Part shown: positions 27,682 through 36,622 of the stretch, piece after piece
Position numbering within the stretch: the stretch's first letter is position 1
Layout of the letters: each line of letters begins with the position of its first letter
Assembly: GCA_902625715.1 (NCBI GenBank)
Contig: CACOCP010000009.1
Location: 1 to 36,622 of the forward strand
DNA length: 36,622 bases
Reading direction: 5' to 3'
From: an uncultured Pelagibacteraceae bacterium
GTDB taxonomy: Bacteria; Pseudomonadota; Alphaproteobacteria; Pelagibacterales; Pelagibacteraceae
Program-made: the position numbers and the translations under genes
Notes under the pieces: generated by a model
Database searches by the model: none
Seen by the model: the letters and a program-made list of their open reading frames with translations, nothing else
Told to the model about the DNA's origin: nothing

Positions 27682-29628
27682 CCGATTCTATTACCTAATA
27701 TTTTTGATTATCCATTTACTTATGAAAGTGAAAGCAAATTAAATATAGGTGACTATGTAAATGTACCTTTTGGCTCAAAAACAATAACAGGCGTTGTATG
27801 GGATAAATTTGAGGAAAAAAATAATAAAAATTTTAAAATTAAATCAATTAAAGAAAGATTAAATATTCTATCCTTAAAAAAACAAACCATAAATTTTTTA
27901 AATTGGTTTTCTTATTATAACCTTATTCCACTTGGTATGACCCTCAGGCTTCACTTTCTAAGTGGAAAAGCTATAGAAATGCAAAAAAAAGAAGAATATC
28001 AAAAATATTCTAAAAAGTTTGGTAAACACCAATTTAATTTATCTAATGAGCAAATAAAAGCCTATAAAGAAATAATAAAAAAAGATGACAAATTTAGAGT
28101 ACACTTACTACAAGGCACCACTGGCTCAGGAAAGACAATTGTTTATTTTAATTCAATAAAAAAAATTCTTGATCAGGGAAAACAATCTTTAATTTTATTA
28201 CCAGAAATTGGTCTCACGGGGGAATTTGAAAAGAAATTTAAGAATTTTTTTGGTTTTGAGGCAGCTATTTGGCACTCAAAAATAACTCCAAAAATGAAAA
28301 AAATTATTTGGAGTGGATTAGCGTCAGGACTAATAAAAGCAGTTATTGGTGCAAGATCATCATTATTTTTGCCTTTTAAAAACTTGGGATTGATCACTGT
28401 GGATGAGGAACATGATCAATCTTATAAACAAGATGAGGGTGTTATTTATAATGCTCGAGATATGGCGATTGCTCGTGCCAGTAATGAAAATATACCTATT
28501 AATCTAGTAACAGCAGTTCCATCTATAGAAACATATGCAAATGTTAAAAATGAAAAATATTATCATTCAAGGTTGATAAAAAGATATAAGGATGCAAAAT
28601 TACCCAACCATCACATTATAGATCTCAACCAACACAAACTTGCAAAAAAGTCGTTTATTTCATCGAAAACTTTAGAAAAAATAAACGAACATCTTCTAAA
28701 AGGTGATCAAATACTTTTCTTTATTAATAGAAGAGGTTTTGCTCCGTACGTTTTGTGTAAAAAATGTTTGAATGTATTTTCATGCCCAAATTGTTCAATC
28801 AATCTTGTTTATCATAAAAATAATAAAAAACTTCTCTGCCATTATTGTGGTTTCAGTTCTAACTTGAATAGAAAATGTAAAAAACAAGATAACTGTGAAT
28901 TTATTTTTAGTGGGCCAGGTGTTGAAAAAATTGCCGAGGAGGTAGAAATATTATTTCCAGACAAAAAAATAAATATTTTTTCAAGTGATACAATGAATAA
29001 AGCTTCAGGAAAAAAAATTTTAGATGAAATTATTTCTGGAGAAATTAATATACTTATCGGAACCCAATTAATTTCAAAAGGTTTTCATTTTCCTAATTTA
29101 AATTGTATTGTTGTATTAGATATTGATTTAACTTCACAAGGACACGATTTAAGAAGTGCAGAGAAGAATTTACAATTATATCATCAACTTTCTGGTCGAG
29201 CAGGTCGAGCAGGCAAGCCTGCAAATATTTATTTTCAAACCTTAAATTTAAAAACTGAAGTAATTGATCAAATAACTCATCAAGATCCATTTAAGTTTTT
29301 AGATCATGAATTAGAACTTCGTAAACAAAACAACCTCCCACCTTTTGAAAGATTTGTCTCATTAATTTTATCTTCAGAAGATGAAAAATTATTATATGAT
29401 GAAGCTTTCAAATTTAAGAATAAACTTGTCAGTAAAATTAGTGAAAAAATTCTTGGCCCTGTTAATGCGCCTGTGTTTAGAATTAAGAGAAAGTTTAGAA
29501 GTAGGCTTTTAATAAGAGCGAAGAAAAACAGCAACATTCAAAAAAAACTCAAAATGATCTTAAAAGAAATTAAATTTTCCAAAGGAATGAAACTAACAGT
29601 TGATGTTGACCCTGTAAGCTTCAATTAG
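27673..29628 (+). CDS. priA: Primosomal protein N' (replication restart helicase PriA)
   Basis: Superfamily 2 helicase that reloads the replisome at collapsed forks. I choose the ATG at 27673, giving KYPILLPNIFDYPFTYES, which resembles the PriA N-terminal DNA-binding domain; a longer frame from 27574 would overlap lpd. The 651 residues, shorter than E. coli (~730), carry the Walker A GTTGSGKT (about 148-155), DEEH (244-247), the zinc-binding cysteine array (CKKC, CPNC, CHYC and a C-x-C-type pair, about 362-412), ISKGFHFPNLNCIVVLDID, and motif VI QLSGRAGRAGKP. priA upstream of the atp genes is a common alphaproteobacterial order. Confidence 0.96.
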   Translation: MKYPILLPNIFDYPFTYESESKLNIGDYVNVPFGSKTITGVVWDKFEEKNNKNFKIKSIKERLNILSLKKQTINFLNWFSYYNLIPLGMTLRLHFLSGKAIEMQKKEEYQKYSKKFGKHQFNLSNEQIKAYKEIIKKDDKFRVHLLQGTTGSGKTIVYFNSIKKILDQGKQSLILLPEIGLTGEFEKKFKNFFGFEAAIWHSKITPKMKKIIWSGLASGLIKAVIGARSSLFLPFKNLGLITVDEEHDQSYKQDEGVIYNARDMAIARASNENIPINLVTAVPSIETYANVKNEKYYHSRLIKRYKDAKLPNHHIIDLNQHKLAKKSFISSKTLEKINEHLLKGDQILFFINRRGFAPYVLCKKCLNVFSCPNCSINLVYHKNNKKLLCHYCGFSSNLNRKCKKQDNCEFIFSGPGVEKIAEEVEILFPDKKINIFSSDTMNKASGKKILDEIISGEINILIGTQLISKGFHFPNLNCIVVLDIDLTSQGHDLRSAEKNLQLYHQLSGRAGRAGKPANIYFQTLNLKTEVIDQITHQDPFKFLDHELELRKQNNLPPFERFVSLILSSEDEKLLYDEAFKFKNKLVSKISEKILGPVNAPVFRIKRKFRSRLLIRAKKNSNIQKKLKMILKEIKFSKGMKLTVDVDPVSFN

Positions 29629-29734
29629 TCCACTAAATACTGACATTTTTTAAAATCTGAGTCTTGAAGACTGATAATTGGTGTGTTAATTAATCGAAAT
29701 TTTATAAAAAACATCTTCATATTTGAGAACTAAA
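29629..29734 (+). promoter_or_regulatory. priA-atpH gap with candidate promoter elements and a short inverted repeat
   Basis: This 106-bp gap is one of the largest in the window and precedes the ATP synthase operon, so a promoter is expected here. AGTCTT-G-AAGACT (29660-29672) is a perfect 6-bp inverted repeat with a 1-nt centre. TTGAAG at 29664-29669 overlaps it and could be a -35 box, but the sequence 17 nt downstream (TAATTA) is a poor -10. TATAAA at 29703-29708 is a better -10, with TTGGTG at 29678-29683 at a long 19-nt spacing. GAGA at 29725-29728 is a plausible ribosome binding site for the TTG at 29735. Box assignments are tentative. Confidence 0.35.
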
Positions 29735-30289
29735 TTGACTAAAACTAATACTTCAGTGACATCAAATAATAGCTACTCTCAAGCTTTGTATGAGTTAGCA
29801 TCTGAAAACAATGTTCTTTTAGAGATAGAAGAGCAAACCGCAGCTTTATTGAAATTAATAAAAACAAGTTCAGATTTTAGGGATTTGATTAAAAATCCAA
29901 CAACAAAAAGTGATGATCTAATTAAGATAATGGATGAGATTGCAAATCAAAATAAATTTAATGGATTGTTAAAAAGATCTATCAGTTTTTTAATTAAAAA
30001 GAGAAGATTCTTTTACATTGAAAAAATATTTAACGATTATTTAGACGTATGTTCAAGATCTAGAGGAGAAATTAAAGCAGAACTTTTAGCTGCTAAAGAA
30101 TTAAATAAAAATGATATAGATAAAGTTAAAAACGAGTTAGCTGAAAATTTTGGCTCAAATATAAAATTAAACTATAAACATGATCCAAGTTTAATTGGTG
30201 GGTTGGTTATTAAAGTAGGTAGTACTATGGTTGATACCTCCATTAAAAATAAATTACATCAAATACAAAAGCAAATGATAGAGGCATAA
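29735..30289 (+). CDS. atpH: ATP synthase F1 delta subunit
   Basis: Stalk subunit joining F1 to the peripheral b subunits. No ATG is available near the N-terminus. I choose TTG 29735 because GAGA lies 6 nt before it; TTG 29723 (four residues longer) and GTG 29756 are alternatives. This gives 184 residues, the usual length. Family features include SYSQALYELASENN near the start, FRDLIKNP, and the C-terminal DPSLIGGLVIKVGSTMVDTSIKNKL. It is first in atpHAGDC, and its stop abuts the atpA ATG. The F0 genes (atpB, E and F) are not in the window. Confidence 0.92.
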   Translation: MTKTNTSVTSNNSYSQALYELASENNVLLEIEEQTAALLKLIKTSSDFRDLIKNPTTKSDDLIKIMDEIANQNKFNGLLKRSISFLIKKRRFFYIEKIFNDYLDVCSRSRGEIKAELLAAKELNKNDIDKVKNELAENFGSNIKLNYKHDPSLIGGLVIKVGSTMVDTSIKNKLHQIQKQMIEA

Positions 30290-31825
30290 ATGGAAATAAA
30301 TCCTTCAGAAGTAACTAAGATTTTAAAAGAACAAATTAAACAATTTGGAGACAAAGCTGAAGTTTCGGAAGTTGGACAAGTATTATCTGTAGGCGATGGT
30401 ATTGCAAGAATTTACGGTCTAGATAATGTTCAAGCTGGAGAGATGGTTGAGTTTTCTGATGGATCAAAGGGTATGGCACTAAACCTTGAAAGCGAAAATG
30501 TGGGTGTTGTAATTTTTGGTGATGATAGAGCCGTTAAAGAAGGCGATACAGTCAAAAGAACAGGAGCTATTGTTGATACTCCAGTTGGAAAAGAACTTCT
30601 AGGAAGAGTCGTTGATGGTTTAGGAAACCCGATAGATGGCAAAGGTGCTCTAGATAAAGGTATTAAGAAAAGTAGGGTTGAGGTAAAGGCGCCGGGAATT
30701 ATTCCAAGAAAATCTGTTAGTGAACCTATGCAAACAGGTTTAAAATCAATTGACAGTTTGGTTCCAATTGGAAGAGGTCAAAGAGAATTAATAATTGGGG
30801 ACAGACAAACTGGAAAAACTGCGGTCGCAATTGATGCAATCATCAACCAAAAAAAAATCAATGAATCTGGTGATGAAAAACAAAAACTTTATTGTATTTA
30901 CGTTGCTATTGGTCAAAAAAGATCAACTGTAAGACAAATTGAAAAGACTTTAGAGGAAGCAGGAGCAATGGAGTATACAACTATTGTTGCTGCAACCGCT
31001 TCTGATGCTGCCCCTCTTCAATTTTTGGCACCATATACAGGATGTGCAATGGGAGAATACTTTAGAGATAATGGGATGCATGCATTAATAATTTATGATG
31101 ACTTATCAAAACAAGCAGTTGCATATAGACAAATGTCTCTGTTGTTAAGAAGACCTCCTGGAAGAGAAGCTTACCCAGGTGATGTATTTTATTTACATAG
31201 TAGATTATTAGAGAGAGCTGCAAAACTAGGAGATGATCATGGTGGCGGATCATTGACAGCACTGCCAATAATTGAAACTCAGGGTGGAGACGTATCTGCT
31301 TTTATTCCAACAAATGTAATATCAATTACAGATGGGCAAATTTTTCTTGAAACAGAGCTATTCAATCAAGGAATTAGACCCGCAATAAACGTTGGTCTGT
31401 CAGTTTCAAGAGTAGGGTCTTCTGCTCAAACTAAAGCAATGAAAAAGGTTTCTGGATCAATGAAACTAGAGCTGGCTCAATACAGGGAGATGGCAGCTTT
31501 TGCACAGTTTGGTTCTGATTTAGATGCCGCTACTCAAAAACTTTTGAATAGAGGTTCAAAACTAACTGAACTTTTAAAACAGAAGCAGTATTCACCCATG
31601 ACAGTTGCTGAACAGGTTATATCAGTATTTTGTGGTGTAAAAGGACATTTAGATGAAATTGAACAAAAAGATATTGCAACATTTGAGACTAAAATTATTG
31701 AAAAATGTAGATCTGAAAAACCTGAAATAATAGATTCTATTAATTCATCAGGAAAACTTGATGAAGATAATGAAAAAGTATTAACAGAATTAATCTCGGA
31801 TTTAAAAAAAACTTTTAACTCATAA
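30290..31825 (+). CDS. atpA: ATP synthase F1 alpha subunit
   Basis: Non-catalytic nucleotide-binding subunit of the F1 hexamer. The 511 residues show the beta-barrel N-terminal domain ([18 protein letters not shown]), the Walker A GDRQTGKT at about 170-177, [16 protein letters not shown], and the alpha-type signature [17 protein letters not shown]. It follows atpH with no gap and precedes atpG by 3 nt, as in the standard alphaproteobacterial operon. Confidence 0.98.
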   Translation: MEINPSEVTKILKEQIKQFGDKAEVSEVGQVLSVGDGIARIYGLDNVQAGEMVEFSDGSKGMALNLESENVGVVIFGDDRAVKEGDTVKRTGAIVDTPVGKELLGRVVDGLGNPIDGKGALDKGIKKSRVEVKAPGIIPRKSVSEPMQTGLKSIDSLVPIGRGQRELIIGDRQTGKTAVAIDAIINQKKINESGDEKQKLYCIYVAIGQKRSTVRQIEKTLEEAGAMEYTTIVAATASDAAPLQFLAPYTGCAMGEYFRDNGMHALIIYDDLSKQAVAYRQMSLLLRRPPGREAYPGDVFYLHSRLLERAAKLGDDHGGGSLTALPIIETQGGDVSAFIPTNVISITDGQIFLETELFNQGIRPAINVGLSVSRVGSSAQTKAMKKVSGSMKLELAQYREMAAFAQFGSDLDAATQKLLNRGSKLTELLKQKQYSPMTVAEQVISVFCGVKGHLDEIEQKDIATFETKIIEKCRSEKPEIIDSINSSGKLDEDNEKVLTELISDLKKTFNS

Positions 31826-31828
31826 AAA

Positions 31829-34124
<2,296 letters not shown>

Positions 34125-34125
<1 letters not shown>

Positions 34126-34523
34126 TGAGTGAAGGTTTTAATATAGATATTGTTAATCCTGAAAAATCTTTTCTCTCAAAAGAAAATGTTTCAGAAGTAG
34201 TTGTTCCTGCTTATGAGGGTGAAATGGGAATTTTAAAGGACCATATACCAATTATCTCATTTTTAAAACCTGGCATCATAAAAGTTATTTCTGGCTCTGA
34301 GGAACATAATTTTTACGTTGAAGATGGTATTGTTGAATTTAAAGATAATACTTTATCTATTTTAACAAGCTCAATTTTTGACATTAAAAATATGAATAAA
34401 AAACAAGTTTCAGATGAAATCCAAGAAGCTGAAAAAGAGTTAAATAAAGATGATTTAAATGATCAAAAAAGATTTTTATTAAATCATAAAGTCGAAATTT
34501 TAAAATCTATAAGTATTAATTAA
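34125..34523 (+). CDS. atpC: ATP synthase F1 epsilon subunit
   Basis: Rotor subunit and intrinsic inhibitor. The 132 residues have the beta-sandwich part (VNPEKSFLSKENVSEVVVPAYEGEMGIL, read in two parts, with the conserved GEMGILKDH) and a helical C-terminal part rich in Lys, Glu and Gln. It ends the atp operon. Its last 8 bp overlap the end of the convergent rppH, so no room remains for a separate terminator between them. Confidence 0.96.
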
Positions 34524-34992
34524 TAACCTTTTCAACTTCTTTCTGTATTTCCTGATAAACATGAAGTTTAAATTCTACGACTGTATCAGTAATCTTACTT
34601 AGTTCTTCCCACTTCCAATCTAAAAATTCTGGATATTTTGTTTTAATATTTATTTCTTCATCATTTCCAATAAATTTTACAATAAACCATTTTTGCCTTT
34701 GACCTTTATATTTACCCTTCCAAATTATTCCGAGCAAATTCTCAGGCAAATAATAGGTTGTAAAACCATCTATCTCTTTAATTAATTTTACAGATTTAAT
34801 ACTTGTCTCTTCCTCTAGTTCTCTTAAAGCTGCTTTTAGACTATCTTCACCTTTGTCGATACCTCCCTGAGGCATTTGCCAAAAATTTTTTGGATTATCA
34901 ATTCTTTTTGCTAAAAAAACTTTATTTTCTTTATTTAATACTACTATTCCCACTCCACTTCTAAGTGGTAATTTTTTAAATTTTTCTTGCAT
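34516..34992 (-). CDS. rppH: RNA pyrophosphohydrolase (Nudix, RppH-type)
   Basis: Nudix hydrolase expected to remove pyrophosphate from the 5' end of mRNA, starting decay, or to cleave dinucleoside polyphosphates. The 158 residues contain RSGVGIVVLNKENKVFLAKR, the RppH-like WQMPQGGIDKGE, and a full Nudix box at 43-65 (Gly43, Glu49, Arg57-Glu58, Glu61-Glu62). The usual Gly near the end of the box is Ser64. The start is one base after the ctpA stop, making it the third gene of rsfS-ctpA-rppH. The exact substrate is inferred from family similarity. Confidence 0.9.
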   Translation of the reverse strand: MQEKFKKLPLRSGVGIVVLNKENKVFLAKRIDNPKNFWQMPQGGIDKGEDSLKAALRELEEETSIKSVKLIKEIDGFTTYYLPENLLGIIWKGKYKGQRQKWFIVKFIGNDEEINIKTKYPEFLDWKWEELSKITDTVVEFKLHVYQEIQKEVEKVIN

Positions 34993-34993
34993 T

Positions 34994-36136
34994 TTAACCG
35001 TTAAGTAATTTTAACGCGTAATCGAGTTGGTTGTCGGTGTCAGTATTTATTCTAAAATCATCTGACCCTTCTGCAATTTCTATATCAGGTGTAACACCTA
35101 CTTGAGAAATTGATTTTCCAGATGGTAAATAATATTTTGAAACAGTAAGCCTTATTGCTCCATCATTTTTCAAAGGAATAATAGATTGAACAGATCCCTT
35201 GCCATATGTGCTTTCGCCAACTAATACTGCTCTTTTGTGATCTTGAAGAGCACCTGCAACTATTTCAGATGCGGATGCAGAGCCATAGTTGATAAGCACA
35301 ATCATAGTTTCTCCATTTAAAACGTCCCCTCTTTTTGCAAACCATTTTCTATTTTCGAATTTTCTTTTACTTTTGGTTGAAACTATTTCCCCATTTTCAA
35401 GAAAGAAATCGGAGATTTTTATAGCTTGAGAAAGTAATCCACCCGGATTATTTCTTAGGTCTAAAATATAATTTTTAACTTTTCCATTTTTTTTAAACTC
35501 TTTTATTTTATCCTCTATCTGATCACTGCTATTTTCATTGAAAGATGTAAGTCTAATATATCCCGTTCTATCATCAATGATTTCAGATTTAACAGAAGCT
35601 ACTTTTATAATGTCTCTTGTAATAACAAATGTTAGTGCCTTTTTCTCACCAACTCGTCTAACAGTTATTTCTATATCAGTTCCAACAGGACCTCTCATTA
35701 AATCAACAGCCTCCGTTAAAGACTTACCTTGAACTTGTATATCATTGATTTTTACAATGTAATCACCTGCCTTGATTCCAACTTTAGAAGCTGGAGAATT
35801 ATCTATTGGTGAAATCACTTTTACTACACCTGCCTCCATACCTACTTCGATCCCTAAACCTCCAAATTCTCCACTTGTTTCGGTTTGCATATTTTCAAAT
35901 GAGTCTGGAGACATATATGCAGAGTAAGGATCTAGAGACTGCAATACACCATTTATAGCAGCATCCATCGCATCACTTTGATTAACATCTTCAACATATT
36001 CTTTATTAATTTTATCTAGTACTTCACTAAATAGATCTATTTTTTTATAAATATCATCTTCATTTGCAGATTTTGAAATCGTTGAAAAATTGCAAATTAA
36101 AATAATAATTAAGAAATTTTTAATTTTAAATCTCAT
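34994..36136 (-). CDS. ctpA: C-terminal processing peptidase (S41 family, CtpA)
   Basis: Periplasmic serine protease that trims or degrades proteins from the C-terminus. The 380 residues start with a signal peptide (basic MRFKIK, hydrophobic core about 8-15, likely cleavage after SKSA at residue 24). A PDZ domain spans about 88-165 (GGLGIEVGMEAG, GIKAGDYIVKINDI). The S41 protease domain carries DLRNNPGGLL, the catalytic Ser288 in GSASASEI and Lys313 in STYGKGSVQ. The start overlaps the rsfS stop by 4 nt (ATGA). At least one other SAR11-like gene order puts it beside rsfS and a Nudix gene, as here. Confidence 0.96.
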   Translation of the reverse strand: MRFKIKNFLIIILICNFSTISKSANEDDIYKKIDLFSEVLDKINKEYVEDVNQSDAMDAAINGVLQSLDPYSAYMSPDSFENMQTETSGEFGGLGIEVGMEAGVVKVISPIDNSPASKVGIKAGDYIVKINDIQVQGKSLTEAVDLMRGPVGTDIEITVRRVGEKKALTFVITRDIIKVASVKSEIIDDRTGYIRLTSFNENSSDQIEDKIKEFKKNGKVKNYILDLRNNPGGLLSQAIKISDFFLENGEIVSTKSKRKFENRKWFAKRGDVLNGETMIVLINYGSASASEIVAGALQDHKRAVLVGESTYGKGSVQSIIPLKNDGAIRLTVSKYYLPSGKSISQVGVTPDIEIAEGSDDFRINTDTDNQLDYALKLLNG

Positions 36137-36483
36137 ATAATTAATTTCTCTTTAGGTATTAATTCAGACCACATCTTTTCTAATTCATAAAATTTCCTTT
36201 TTTCAGGATTAAATATGTGAACAATTAAATCAATTCCATCAACTAACTTCCAATCGTTACTTTCTTTACCTTCAATTTTACAATTTTGTATTCCACTTTT
36301 CTTAAATTTTTCAAAAACTTGTTCCGATAAAGCTTGAATATGTCTCGATGAAGTTCCACTCGCTATAATCATATAATCAGCCATTGATGATTTACCTTCA
36401 AGATCAATGGAAACTATATCTGTTGCCTTATTAAAATCTAGTGTATCAATTATTTCTTTTTTTAAACTGGAGATTTTATCCAT
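36133..36483 (-). CDS. rsfS: Ribosome silencing factor RsfS (Iojap/DUF143)
   Basis: Binds uL14 on the 50S subunit and blocks subunit joining when nutrients are short. The 116 residues show the family pattern: KATDIVSIDLEGKSSMADYMIIASGTSSRHIQALSEQV (read in two parts, about 18-56), a central basic segment, GKESNDWKLVDGIDLIVHIFN and REFY-like RKFYELEKMW. The start at 36481-36483 is 28 bp from the end of the upstream minus-strand gene. It is followed by ctpA with a 4-nt overlap. Confidence 0.95.
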   Translation of the reverse strand: MDKISSLKKEIIDTLDFNKATDIVSIDLEGKSSMADYMIIASGTSSRHIQALSEQVFEKFKKSGIQNCKIEGKESNDWKLVDGIDLIVHIFNPEKRKFYELEKMWSELIPKEKLII

Positions 36484-36511
36484 TAATTAAATTTAGAGTA
36501 TCAAATTTTTC

Positions 36512-36622
36512 TTAATTGAGAAGACGAAATTTTGACTTTATTAAATTTAATAAATTCAACGCTTTTCTTGTTATATTTTTTATAAACGGGGGATTTAATG
36601 GCTTTGGTTTTATAACCATCTC
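36512..36622 (-). CDS. C-terminal fragment of an unidentified protein (gene continues beyond window)
   Basis: On the minus strand the frame is open from the window edge to a TAA at 36512-36514, giving 36 residues that end KSKFRLLN. The segment is basic, with a proline-rich start (KPKPLNPPF) and an amphipathic-looking ARKALNLL-type stretch. It lies 28 bp upstream of rsfS on the same strand. In many Alphaproteobacteria nadD precedes rsfS, so nadD is possible by position, but I see no NadD motif in this tail. The fragment is short enough that a chance open frame cannot be ruled out. Confidence 0.5.
   Translation of the reverse strand, partial: EMVIKPKPLNPPFIKNITRKALNLLNLIKSKFRLLN

Overview
The window is an AT-rich, very gene-dense stretch of bacterial chromosome. 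It most resembles the SAR11 clade (Candidatus Pelagibacter and relatives, marine Alphaproteobacteria). The grounds are near-zero intergenic spacing with many 1-4 nt overlaps, strongly AT-biased codons, alphaproteobacterial gene orders (priA-atpHAGDC, sdhCDAB-mdh-sucCD-sucAB-lpd), a DMSP demethylation cluster containing a typical SAR11-type dmdA, and a structured leader RNA in front of ffh. I see no mobile elements, CRISPR arrays, rRNA genes or tRNA genes. No gene-free stretch exceeds about 160 bp.

Layout. (1) 1-2185: the 3' end of an unrecognised gene converges on the minus-strand pair dapF-ftsY. (2) 2186-2344: a divergent promoter region plus a folded RNA leader for ffh. (3) 2345-8608: a plus-strand run of ffh, rpsP, trmD, rplS, leuC, leuD and leuB, covering SRP targeting, ribosome and tRNA maturation, and leucine synthesis; rimM is missing from its usual place. 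(4) 8636-13175: dmdC, dmdB and dmdA, which take DMSP through demethylation and CoA-dependent oxidation of methylmercaptopropionate. (5) 13200-14195: asd. (6) 14197-27652: most of the oxidative TCA cycle in one run, sdhC-sdhD-sdhA-sdhB-mmsA-mdh-sucC-sucD-sucA-sucB-lpd. (7) 27673-34523: priA, then the F1 part of ATP synthase with the delta subunit (atpHAGDC). (8) 34516-36622: a minus-strand group, rsfS-ctpA-rppH, converging on atpC, with the C-terminal end of an unidentified gene at the right edge.

How the genes fit together. The central part links substrate oxidation (DMSP-derived methylmercaptopropionyl-CoA, 2-oxoglutarate, succinate, malate, methylmalonate or malonate semialdehyde) to NADH and quinol, and the downstream atp genes use the resulting proton gradient. 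SRP (Ffh) and its receptor (FtsY) are divergently transcribed from a shared intergenic region.

Most notable observations. Both positions that bind heme b in the membrane anchors of succinate dehydrogenase are non-histidine here (SdhC Gln79, SdhD Phe63, and no His anywhere in SdhD), suggesting a heme-free complex II. The ffh leader can form a pseudoknot that ends 8 nt before the start codon. The priA start codon lies inside a perfect 12-bp inverted repeat. The ribosomal proteins bS16 and bL19 carry related EAPKEE-type tails. Nothing in the window clearly qualifies as an entirely new multi-gene system; the heme-less Sdh anchors are the best lead for undescribed biochemistry.
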